Assembly: GCA_002687025.1 (NCBI GenBank)
Contig: NYZG01000192.1
Location: forward strand, 1-16,576
Direction of reading: 5' to 3'
DNA from: Candidatus Poribacteria bacterium
GTDB lineage: Bacteria; Poribacteria; WGA-4E; GCA-2687025
DNA length: 16,576 nt
A program made the translations under genes and the position numbers. Position 1 is the first letter of the stretch; each line of letters begins with the position of its first letter. Below the pieces are notes generated by a model that saw nothing but the letters and a program-made list of their open reading frames with translations, did not search any database and had not been told where the DNA came from. Below are positions 8,107 through 15,585 of this stretch, piece by piece.

Positions 8107-8136
8107 TGGTTCGCCCTCGAACGGCCCGGCTATCAT
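8107..8136 (+). promoter_or_regulatory. Possible sigma-70-type promoter for glyQS
   Basis: TATCAT at 8131-8136 resembles a -10 box. Upstream, TTCGCC (8110-8115, spacer 15) or TGGTTC (8107-8112, spacer 18) could act as a weak -35. A transcript would start near 8143, about 35 bases before the glyQS ATG. This is one of the few AT-richer patches in the region, but the -35 match is poor. Confidence 0.35.
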
Positions 8137-8178
8137 TGCCCAATTCACCTGGCTAGCGGCGTCCACGGGGATCGAGCG

Positions 8179-11151
8179 ATGACTTTCCAGCAGATAATCG
8201 AGGCACTCGACCGATACTGGTCCGAACGCGGCTGCCTGATTCAGCAGCCTTATGACATCGAAGTGGGCGCGGGGACATTCAACCCGGCGACATCGCTGCG
8301 CTGCCTGGGACCCGAGCCGTTCAACGTCGCGTACGTCGAGCCGTCACGCCGCCCGACGGACGGTCGGTACGGCGAGAATCCATACAAGATCGGCCACTAC
8401 TACCAGTACCAGGTCATCATGAAGCCCGCGCCGTTCGACAGCCAGGATATGTACCTCGGCAGTCTGGAGGCGTTGGGCCTCGACCTGCGCGGCAACGACA
8501 TGCGCTTCGTCGAGGACGACTGGGAATCCCCAACCCTCGGCGCGTCGGGGCTCGGCTGGGAGGTCTGGTGCAACGGCGCGGAGGTCACTCAATACACGTA
8601 CTTCCAGCAGATGGGCAGCGTCGAGTTGGACCCAATCTGCGTGGAGCTGACGTATGGCCTCGAACGCGTGGCGATGTACCTCCAGAACGTAGACAGCATC
8701 TTCGACGTCCAGTGGAACGACACGCTGACCTACCGGGACGTGCACCATCAGACCGAGGTCGATTATACGACCTACTACCTCGAATGCAGCACGCCCGAAC
8801 TGCTCCTCAAGTGGTTCGACGACTACGAGCGCGAGAGCCGCGTGTGCATCGACGGCGGGCTCGTGTGGCCGGCGTTGGACTACGTGCTGAAGGCCAGCCA
8901 CGCCTTCAACATGCTCGACGCGCGCGGCTCGATCAGCGTCAGCGAACGCGCCGGTTACATCGCCCGAGTGCGCAACCTGTCTCGGCGCGTCGCGCAGGCG
9001 TACGTGGCGCAGCGCGCGGAGCTGAGTCACCCGCTGCTCCCGCCGCCGGACAGCGTCAAGGGCGCCGACGCCTCGCCACCCGCCGTTCTCGCAGCGGGGT
9101 GGGACGCGGACCTGCTGCTGGAGATCGGCGTTGAGGAGGTACCGGCGTCGTACATCGAGCCCGCGTTGGCGCAGCTCCGCGAGGACGCCGCCGCGTGGCT
9201 CGGAGAGGCCGGGCTGACCCACGGCGACATCCGCACGATGGCCACGCCGCGCCGTCTGACGTTGCACGTGGCGAGTGTTCAGGCGCGGCAGGAAGACGCC
9301 GAGGTCGAGGCGTCCGGCCCGCCGAAGCGCGCCGCGTACGACGACTCCGGCGCGCCGACCAAGGCCGCCCTCGGCTTCGCGCGCGGACAGGGCGTTGACG
9401 TCGAAGACCTCTTCACGCGCGAGACCGAACGCGGCGAGTACGTCTTCGCCCGCAAGAACGTCGAGGGTCGCGCCTCCGCGGACCTGCTGGCGGAGTTCCT
9501 GCCCGGCCTCATCACCGGCCTGCGGTTCCCCAAGTCCATGCGCTGGGGCGGACTGCGATTCGCGCGGCCGATCCGCTGGATCGTCGCGTTGCTCGGGGAC
9601 GCCGTCGTGAACTTCGAACTGGACGAGATGCACAGCGGCAGGACCACGCAAGGCCACCGTTTCCTGGGCGGGACGGACCTAGCCGTGGCGTCTGCCGACC
9701 TCGCCGCGTACGAAGCGCTGTTGGACGAGAACAGCGTCATCGTGGATCCGGCGAAGCGGCGTGCGCGCATCGTCGAGCAGACGCAGGCAGCACTCCGGGC
9801 CGAGGGCAGCCCCGACGAGTTGGATCAGCGCCTAGTCGACGAGGTGAACTACCTCGTCGAGTGCCCGACGCCGGTCGTAGGCACGCTGGGCGAGGCGATC
9901 CTGGAACTCCCGCCGCAGGTGCTCATCACCGCGATGCGGAAGGATCAGCGTTGCTTCCCGGTGTACAACGCCGACGGCGCCCTGCAGCCGAAGTTCATCG
10001 CCACGTCGAACTCCACGGCAGGCGGCGAGGAGAACGTGCGCCACGGCAACGAGCGCGTCCTGCGGGCTCGCTTGGAGAACGCCGCCTTCTTCTGGCAGGA
10101 GGATCTGAAGACCACCATCGGTGACCGGGTCGACGATCTCCGACGCGTCACGTTCCAGGAGCGCCTCGGGTCGCTCCACGACAAGGTAGGACGGGTGGGC
10201 CGCCTCGCCGCGGGCATATGCGCGGACTTGGGGATGTCGACGGAGGCCGCGGCCCATGCGGCGCGCGCGGCGGAACTTGCGAAGGCGGACCTGACAACGC
10301 AGATGGTCTTCGAATTCGCCGAACTGCAAGGCACGATGGGCAAGCTGTACGCCTTGCACGCGGGCGAGCCCCGCGCAGTCGCAGACGCGGTCGAGCAACA
10401 CTACCTCCCCGACTCCGCCGAGGCCGATCTTCCCCAGAGCGATGTCGCGACAGTCGTGTCGCTCGCAGACAAGCTCGACACGATCGCCGGTTACTTCGGT
10501 ATCGGCCAGGTACCGACCGGCTCGGCCGACCCGTATTCGCTGCGGCGCCAGGCGATCGGCGTGTGCCGCATCCTCCTCGACAAGGGGCTCGATCTCGACC
10601 TCGACACGCTGCTTCGTCGCGCGTGTGAGGAATACGAAGCCGAAGCTCCGCTAGAGGCATTGCAGGAGTTCTTCCGCGCGCGGCTAGAGGCGCTGCTGGA
10701 GGATCGGGGCCACGCCTATGACGCGGTCGACGCGGTCCTGTCGTCGGGCTTCTCGAACGTCGCCGCGCTGCCGGGCCGCCTTGCAGCGCTCGAGACCTTC
10801 CGCGCGTCGGCCGCCTTCCTTGTAGCCTACCCCGCGCTGAACCGTGTCCTTCGCATACTGCCTGACGGCGTGGACGCCCACGGGCCCCCCAAAGAGGCGT
10901 TGTTCCAAGATGACGCTGAACGCGACCTCGCGCGGGTCGCCCAGGACGACGCTCTCGCAAGCGCGGCGCTCGAAGACTTGACGTCGGCCCTCGCGTCGAT
11001 GCAGCCTCAGATCGACGCTTTCTTCGACGCCGTACTCGTGATGGACACGGACGACGCCGTGCGGAACAACCGTCTCGCGTTGCTGTCGGTCATCGGTCGG
11101 CGTACGTTGCGGCTGGGCGACATCACCAAGCTCGTAATCGCCGGGGAGTAG
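8179..11151 (+). CDS. glyQS: Glycyl-tRNA synthetase, fused alpha and beta subunits
   Basis: 990-residue single-chain version of the bacterial alpha2beta2-type glycyl-tRNA synthetase, which charges tRNA-Gly with glycine using ATP. Residues 1 to about 285 are the catalytic alpha part, with hallmark strings QPYDIEVGAGTFNPAT (23-38), NVAYVEPSRRPTDGRYGENP (49-68), FVEDDWESPTLGASGLGWEVW (110-130) and ELTYGLERVAMYL (156-168). A linker of about 25 residues rich in Pro and Ala follows. The beta part starts at about 309 (DLLLEIGVEEVPASYI) and includes TPRRLTLHV, MRWGGLRFARPIRWIVALLG and the signature LADKLDTIAGYFGIGQVPTGSADPYSLRR at about 761-789, ending in a helical anticodon-binding region. Total length is about the sum of separate GlyQ and GlyS. 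The frame is continuous, so the fusion is genuine if the assembly is right. The ATG at 8179 follows GGGGA at 8167-8171. The TPR gene begins 30 bp downstream. Confidence 0.97.
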   Translation: MTFQQIIEALDRYWSERGCLIQQPYDIEVGAGTFNPATSLRCLGPEPFNVAYVEPSRRPTDGRYGENPYKIGHYYQYQVIMKPAPFDSQDMYLGSLEALGLDLRGNDMRFVEDDWESPTLGASGLGWEVWCNGAEVTQYTYFQQMGSVELDPICVELTYGLERVAMYLQNVDSIFDVQWNDTLTYRDVHHQTEVDYTTYYLECSTPELLLKWFDDYERESRVCIDGGLVWPALDYVLKASHAFNMLDARGSISVSERAGYIARVRNLSRRVAQAYVAQRAELSHPLLPPPDSVKGADASPPAVLAAGWDADLLLEIGVEEVPASYIEPALAQLREDAAAWLGEAGLTHGDIRTMATPRRLTLHVASVQARQEDAEVEASGPPKRAAYDDSGAPTKAALGFARGQGVDVEDLFTRETERGEYVFARKNVEGRASADLLAEFLPGLITGLRFPKSMRWGGLRFARPIRWIVALLGDAVVNFELDEMHSGRTTQGHRFLGGTDLAVASADLAAYEALLDENSVIVDPAKRRARIVEQTQAALRAEGSPDELDQRLVDEVNYLVECPTPVVGTLGEAILELPPQVLITAMRKDQRCFPVYNADGALQPKFIATSNSTAGGEENVRHGNERVLRARLENAAFFWQEDLKTTIGDRVDDLRRVTFQERLGSLHDKVGRVGRLAAGICADLGMSTEAAAHAARAAELAKADLTTQMVFEFAELQGTMGKLYALHAGEPRAVADAVEQHYLPDSAEADLPQSDVATVVSLADKLDTIAGYFGIGQVPTGSADPYSLRRQAIGVCRILLDKGLDLDLDTLLRRACEEYEAEAPLEALQEFFRARLEALLEDRGHAYDAVDAVLSSGFSNVAALPGRLAALETFRASAAFLVAYPALNRVLRILPDGVDAHGPPKEALFQDDAERDLARVAQDDALASAALEDLTSALASMQPQIDAFFDAVLVMDTDDAVRNNRLALLSVIGRRTLRLGDITKLVIAGE

Positions 11152-11181
11152 CTCGCCCGCCTCGCCCAGGGAGTCGCCGGC

Positions 11182-12774
11182 ATGTCTGTGCTCGCGCGCG
11201 CCGCGCCGGCGTGGATTCTGTGCGTGCTCTGCGCGCTGGCCGTCAGGCCGTCGGGGGCGGCCGAGCCTTGGGATACCAGCGCCTACCCGCCCGCAACGCA
11301 GCGCAAGTTTCAGCAGGCCGAGAAGCTGTTCCGCGACGGGGACCACGCCGCGAGTCTCGCCCTGTACCAAGAGCTGGCCCAGAAGCATCCAGAGCTGCCG
11401 CCAGCGCAGATCGGATTGGCGGCGTCGGCATCGCGGCTGGGGAGATACGCCGAAGCGGCGTCTGGGTACGAGGCCGCCGTGCGGCTCCTGCCGGATGATC
11501 CGTTGCTGGAAGGCGAGCTCGCCGACGCGTATCGCGGGGTGAAGCGGTACGACGATGCGGAGGCGTGGTACCTTCGCGCGCTTGCGAACTCGGGCGACGC
11601 TCCCCACCGCACTCGATGGCACTTCGGCCTCGGCCTGATAGACTCCGCGGCGGGCCGGTATCCCGAGGCCGTGGGACACTACACCGACGCGCTGGCGATC
11701 AACCCGACGCTGCCGATCGCCCGGCACAACATGGGCGTGGCGTTGCTCAGAATGAACCGGCTGGAGGAGGCGGACGCCGCGTTCGTCGACGCGCTCAGCG
11801 CGAACCCGGAGAACGTGCGCGCGGTGTTCTCGCGGGGGCAGATCGCGGCGCGCAACGGCGATCGCGGCCTCGCGGCGGAACTCTACGCCAGAGCCGCCGA
11901 CCTGCGACCAGACGAGCCCACCTTCCACCACGCGCACGCGCAGATGCTGCTGCGCCTCGGCGACGCGGGCGGCGCGGATGCCGCCCTCGGCCGCTACCGA
12001 TCGACGAAGGCGGCCCAATACCGGGCCGAGGGACGCGAGTTCATGGCTCAGGAGCAGTGGGTAGACGCGCTGGCGCACCTGAACAAAGCCTACGAAACCG
12101 ACCCCACCGACATCGACTCGCTGACGGATCGCGCGTACAGCCTACTGAGGAGCGGCGAGAGTGAGTTGGCGCGCCGTGAGTACGAGCGAGTGCTCGCGGC
12201 GCGGCCGGGAGCCGCGCGGGCGATGTTTCACCTCGCCGTTGCCCTTTATCATCTGCAGCGCCATGACGAAGCCGAGACCAGGTTGCTGACCGTCATCGCC
12301 GACGCGCCGGACATGCCGGAGAGCTATCGCCAACTCGCCTGGGTGCGTCGCGCGCAGGGCGACCTGTCAGGAGCGGAGGACGCGTTCACGATGGGACTGG
12401 CAAGGAACAGCAAGTGGGCGCCGGGCTACTGGTGGCGTGGCAGCGTGCGCCGTCAATTGGGCGCCGAAAGCGACGCGGAAGCCGACTTCCGGCGGGCAAT
12501 TCAGCTCACGCCCGACGCGCCGTTCCCGCGCGAATCTCTCGCGCGCCTGCTGCTCGAGACCGGCGGCGATCTGGCCGAGGCGCGGAAGCACGCAGCGTCC
12601 GCCGTGCGCAAGGTACCGTCTCCCCAGCATCGGGTCACGCTCGCCCTGATCTACGACGCGCTCGGACTGTCGGCCGACGCGGGCGCCGAGATCGAGCGCG
12701 CATACAGCGAAGCTCCGTCCGACGAGCGCGTCGCCGCCGCGCGCGAGCGGATCGCCGCGCGCGGACGGCCATGA
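11182..12774 (+). CDS. Secreted or periplasmic TPR-repeat protein
   Basis: 530 residues. The N terminus is a signal peptide (basic start, WILCVLCALAV core, cleavage likely after SGAA near residue 27). The rest is a nearly continuous array of about 12-14 tetratricopeptide repeats from about 41 to 515. Good examples are ARHNMGVALLRMNRLEEADAAFVDALSANPE (180-210), SLTDRAYSLLRSGESELARREYERVLAARPG (313-343) and SYRQLAWVRRAQGDLSGAEDAFTMGLARN (381-409). TPR arrays form superhelical scaffolds for protein binding; no catalytic domain is visible. The ATG at 11182 has AGGGAG at 11168-11173. The stop TGA overlaps the ATG of the next gene (ATGA), indicating translational coupling. TPR proteins are commonly paired or fused with FG-GAP/UnbV proteins in environmental bacteria, which supports a joint extracytoplasmic role of unknown nature. 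Confidence 0.9.
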   Translation: MSVLARAAPAWILCVLCALAVRPSGAAEPWDTSAYPPATQRKFQQAEKLFRDGDHAASLALYQELAQKHPELPPAQIGLAASASRLGRYAEAASGYEAAVRLLPDDPLLEGELADAYRGVKRYDDAEAWYLRALANSGDAPHRTRWHFGLGLIDSAAGRYPEAVGHYTDALAINPTLPIARHNMGVALLRMNRLEEADAAFVDALSANPENVRAVFSRGQIAARNGDRGLAAELYARAADLRPDEPTFHHAHAQMLLRLGDAGGADAALGRYRSTKAAQYRAEGREFMAQEQWVDALAHLNKAYETDPTDIDSLTDRAYSLLRSGESELARREYERVLAARPGAARAMFHLAVALYHLQRHDEAETRLLTVIADAPDMPESYRQLAWVRRAQGDLSGAEDAFTMGLARNSKWAPGYWWRGSVRRQLGAESDAEADFRRAIQLTPDAPFPRESLARLLLETGGDLAEARKHAASAVRKVPSPQHRVTLALIYDALGLSADAGAEIERAYSEAPSDERVAAARERIAARGRP

Positions 12775-14411
12775 AGATTCCCTCTGTGCCAACACGCGCC
12801 GTCGCGACGGCATGCCTGCTGTGGACGACGCTAATCGCCGTCAGGGCCCCCGCGTGGCCGACCTTCACCGATGTCGCCGCGGAGGCGGGGATCAGCTTCC
12901 TGCACGAGAACGGCGCCGCAGGTCTCCGGCTGTTCCCGGAGTCCGTCGGGTCGGGCTGCGTCTTCTTCGACTACGACCGCGACGGGTGGCTGGACCTCTA
13001 CCTCGTCAACGGCGGCGATTTCAAGGGCGAGGGCGCGCCGAACCGGCTATACCGCAACCTCGGCGACGGCACGTTCGAGGATGTCACCCTCCTGTCTGGC
13101 GCTGGGGACACCGGATTTGGCGTCGGGGCGTGCGCGGGCGACTACGACGGCGACGGGTGGGAGGACCTCTACGTCTGCAACTACGCGGAGGACGCCTTGT
13201 ATCGCAACCTCGGCGACGGCACGTTCGAGGATGTCCGGCACTCCGCGATGCGGCCCGAGAGTCGGTGGAGCTCCTCCGCCGCATTCCTCGACGCCGACGG
13301 CGACGGCGATCTCGACCTCTGCGTAGTCACCTACGCCGACTACGTCGAGACGCGCGACGGATGCGAGACGCGAGGAATGCGCGTCTTCTGCGGCCCGGAG
13401 ACCTTCGACTCCCAGACGGATACGCTGTTCAGGAACAACGGCGACGGCACGTTCACCGACGTCTCCGCGGAGGCGGGATTCCGCTTTGGGGGACGCGGTC
13501 TCGCCCTCGTGTGCGCGGATTACGACGATGACGGCGATTCGGACATCTTCATCGCCAACGACATGTCCCAGGATTTCCTATACCAGAACCGTGGCGACGG
13601 CAGGTTCGACGAGGTCGCCTTCCTCACCGGCATGGCTCTCAGTGAGGACGGCACGATGGGCAACGGCATGGGCGCCGATGCCGCCGACGTCGACAACGAC
13701 GGCAAGCTCGACATCTTCATCACCAACTTCCAGGACCAGGTCAACACGCTCTACCACAACGACGGCGACGGATTCTTCACCGACGTCTCGTATCCGTCCG
13801 AGACGGCCGTCGCCAGCCTGCCGCTCCTTGCGTGGGGATGTGCGCTCGCCGACTTCGACAACGACGGCTTCCGCGACATCTTCGTAGCGAACGGGCACAT
13901 CCACGACAATATCGAGGAGTTCGACGACATCGGCACATACGCCCAGCGCAAACTCCTCTACCGGAACCTCGGCGACGGCCGGTTCGAGGAGCGAGGAGCC
14001 GAAAGCGGCCGCGGCATGGCGGACGCGCGCGTGAGCCGAGGCGCCGCCATCGGCGACTACGACAACGACGGCGACTACGACATCGTGGTCAACAACGTCG
14101 GAGGGAGCGCGTCGCTGCTGCGCAACGACGGCGGCTCGGCCGCAGGATGGCTCCGGGTCGTCTTGGACCCGCCCACGCTGGCCGTTGGGGCGCGTGTGTG
14201 GGTGACCCCCGCCGGCGGGACCACGCTACTGTACGAGGGCCACACCGGAGGCAGCTACGCCTCGCACGGCGACACGCGGCCGCTATTCGGGCTCGGCGAA
14301 GCGTCGACGGCGGCTTTGCGTGTAGAGTGGCCGGACGGCGCCGCGAGCGCCTCCGAGGACGCCCGCGCGGGCGCGACCGTGACGCTGAGACATCCAACCC
14401 AAGCCGAGTAG
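12771..14411 (+). CDS. FG-GAP/VCBS repeat protein with ASPIC/UnbV C terminus (CRTAC1-like)
   Basis: 546 residues. The signal peptide is ATACLLWTTLIAVRAPAW, giving a mature start near TFTDVAAEAGISFLHEN. Seven or so FG-GAP-type calcium-binding motifs of the DxDxDG kind follow: DYDRDGWLD (67-75), DYDGDGWED (124-132), DADGDGDLD (174-182), DYDDDGDSD (250-258), DVDNDGKLD (306-314), DFDNDGFRD (361-369) and DYDNDGDYD (429-437), several followed by LYRNLGDGTFEDV-type strands. The C segment with the family's Cys pair is DGCETRGMRVFCGPETF (196-212). Residues from about 458 (AGWLRVVLDPP ... GARVWVTPAGG ... GGSYASHGDTRPLFGLG) form the ASPIC/UnbV domain. A beta-propeller fold is expected, acting outside the cytoplasm in adhesion or protein binding. 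The frame is open upstream to 12414, but the ATG at 12771 overlaps the TPR stop as ATGA and begins the signal peptide, so it is the start. Confidence 0.93.
   Translation: MKIPSVPTRAVATACLLWTTLIAVRAPAWPTFTDVAAEAGISFLHENGAAGLRLFPESVGSGCVFFDYDRDGWLDLYLVNGGDFKGEGAPNRLYRNLGDGTFEDVTLLSGAGDTGFGVGACAGDYDGDGWEDLYVCNYAEDALYRNLGDGTFEDVRHSAMRPESRWSSSAAFLDADGDGDLDLCVVTYADYVETRDGCETRGMRVFCGPETFDSQTDTLFRNNGDGTFTDVSAEAGFRFGGRGLALVCADYDDDGDSDIFIANDMSQDFLYQNRGDGRFDEVAFLTGMALSEDGTMGNGMGADAADVDNDGKLDIFITNFQDQVNTLYHNDGDGFFTDVSYPSETAVASLPLLAWGCALADFDNDGFRDIFVANGHIHDNIEEFDDIGTYAQRKLLYRNLGDGRFEERGAESGRGMADARVSRGAAIGDYDNDGDYDIVVNNVGGSASLLRNDGGSAAGWLRVVLDPPTLAVGARVWVTPAGGTTLLYEGHTGGSYASHGDTRPLFGLGEASTAALRVEWPDGAASASEDARAGATVTLRHPTQAE
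13053..13235 (+). repeat. Exact 33-bp direct repeat inside the FG-GAP gene
   Basis: The 33 bases at 13053-13085 recur exactly at 13203-13235, a period of 150 bp. They encode RNLGDGTFEDV in two successive FG-GAP repeats. Partial copies of the same motif occur near 13440 and 13965. Silent sites are identical too, pointing to recent duplication or gene conversion between repeat units. Confidence 0.85.
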
Positions 14412-14430
14412 GCGAGCGGAGAGACATCGA

Positions 14431-15501
14431 ATGGGTATTCCGACCATCCACGTAGGCTGCATGCATTTCGGACACGGCCGCCTGCAAGCGCTCATCAACG
14501 CCAACGGGCTCGACGCCGTCGCGGTCGTGGACCTCGACGCCGACGGGGCCCGGCAGAGCATCGCGGAGCTCAGCGGGGACGTTCCCGATTACCTGTCGGA
14601 TCGCGTCTACCGTTCCGTCACGGAGGCGCAAGAAGCCCACAGCGCCGAGGCGTGCCTGGTTTACGCGTCCACAACCGCGCACGCAAGCCTCATCGCGGAA
14701 AGCCTCGGCCTCGGTCTACACACGCTCTGCGTGAAGCCCGTCGTGACGAGTCAGGATGAGCTGAAGAGCGTGATCGCAGCGCATCGGAAAGCCGGCGACC
14801 GGATGCTCGTCCAGGGCCAGAACAAGCGCTGGAATCCCGCCGCGGCCAAGATGCGCGAATGGCTGCGCGACGACGGCGGAGTTGGCGAGATGCTTGGCGG
14901 AGAGTGCCGTTTCTGGATTCGTCAGAACCTGTGGACCGGTCCTAACTCGAGGCAGCCCGACGCATTCGTGGAGGGGTTGTTCTTCCACGCGGGCACAAGC
15001 CACCAACTCGATCAGCTCGTAGCCGCCAAGGGGCTGCCGAAGTACGTCACCGCGCGTACGCACACGCGGACCGACGAAACACTGGCGCAGACGGGCGTGT
15101 GGGGCACCGCGGGTGGGCAGGCGCTGATGGAATACGCGAACGGCGCCCCGTTCAGCTACACGGGCACGCGGGCCGGGCACTCCACGCACGTCGGATGGAG
15201 CGGGTCGTGGACCTTCCACGGCGTTGAGGGAGACCTGCGGCGCGATGGGGGACACCTCGAACTGCATCGGTCGGGTGAACTCGTCGAGTCGGTCGACCTG
15301 CAGGACTTGCATCCAGGACTCGTCGAGGACGACCGCATTCAGTTCGACGCCTTCGCCAACGCCATCGAGACGGGTGAAGGGCGCGAGTGGATGGAGACCA
15401 GCAGCGTCAACACCTGGGTGCTGATGGAAGCCTGCAACGTCTCCGCGCGCAAGGAGAAGCGCGTGGATGTCGAGAAGTTCCGCGAGGGCCTGTTCGCGTA
15501 G
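14431..15501 (+). CDS. Gfo/Idh/MocA-family NAD(P)-dependent oxidoreductase
   Basis: 356 residues with the two-domain plan of the family. An N-terminal Rossmann domain (1 to about 125) has VGCMHFGHG at 8-16 and the second-strand acidic VVDLDADG (32-39). It is followed by an alpha/beta domain with the motif HAGTSHQLDQL (186-196), equivalent to the usual GxHxxD, with H191 and D194. The catalytic lysine is K102, in CVKPVV rather than the common EKP. The central glycine of the usual GxGxxG nucleotide motif is replaced by M11. Family members oxidise or reduce sugars, inositols and related compounds; the substrate here is unknown and the protein looks cytosolic. The ATG at 14431 has GGAGAG at 14418-14423 with good spacing. 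It lies 19 bp after the UnbV gene, probably in the same transcript. The C terminus (VDVEKFREGLFA) is complete. Confidence 0.85.
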   Translation: MGIPTIHVGCMHFGHGRLQALINANGLDAVAVVDLDADGARQSIAELSGDVPDYLSDRVYRSVTEAQEAHSAEACLVYASTTAHASLIAESLGLGLHTLCVKPVVTSQDELKSVIAAHRKAGDRMLVQGQNKRWNPAAAKMREWLRDDGGVGEMLGGECRFWIRQNLWTGPNSRQPDAFVEGLFFHAGTSHQLDQLVAAKGLPKYVTARTHTRTDETLAQTGVWGTAGGQALMEYANGAPFSYTGTRAGHSTHVGWSGSWTFHGVEGDLRRDGGHLELHRSGELVESVDLQDLHPGLVEDDRIQFDAFANAIETGEGREWMETSSVNTWVLMEACNVSARKEKRVDVEKFREGLFA

Positions 15502-15520
15502 GGCGCCGACTCGCCCTTGT
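15500..15520 (+). terminator. Small stem-loop at the oxidoreductase stop codon
   Basis: AGGGCG (15500-15505) pairs with CGCCCT (15512-15517) around a 6-base loop, followed by the short T-bearing tail TTGT. The stem starts inside the TAG stop codon. It is a plausible but weak intrinsic terminator separating the oxidoreductase from the dGTPase; the tail is short. Confidence 0.35.
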
Positions 15521-15585
15521 CCGTCGCTTCCCGAGGTGGCATCGTGTGTGCGCGGCCGCGCGCATCGGTCCTCACGGGATAGGGT

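Larger units (their letters stand above)
7461..8178. other. Intergenic region between divergent GH gene and glyQS
   Basis: About 718 bp with no gene I can name. It contains the GH ribosome binding site near 7480 and a candidate glyQS promoter near 8107-8136. On the minus strand, the frame of the GH gene is open from a TAG at 7938 down to the GH start except for one TGA at 7656-7658. This gives an 88-codon GTG-started frame (7656-7922; it contains ARYTLWTPQIG and RLRAMAAWPLWDERASHTV), whose third codon positions are mostly G or C as in real genes here. It has no visible ribosome binding site and matches no family I recognise. No tRNA, riboswitch or inverted-repeat element is evident. It may be spacer DNA or a gene remnant. 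Confidence 0.5.

Noticed and set aside
8344..9657. 437-residue minus-strand open frame opposite glyQS
   Set aside because: It lies entirely opposite the well-supported glyQS, and its composition is typical of an antisense shadow in GC-rich DNA.
10684..12078. 464-residue minus-strand open frame
   Set aside because: It spans the glyQS end and the TPR gene on the opposite strand, has no recognisable domain, and crosses an intergenic gap.
12414..12770. Extended 5' end of the FG-GAP gene (665-residue reading)
   Set aside because: The extension is an arginine-rich shadow of the TPR gene. The ATG at 12771 gives a signal peptide and an ATGA overlap.
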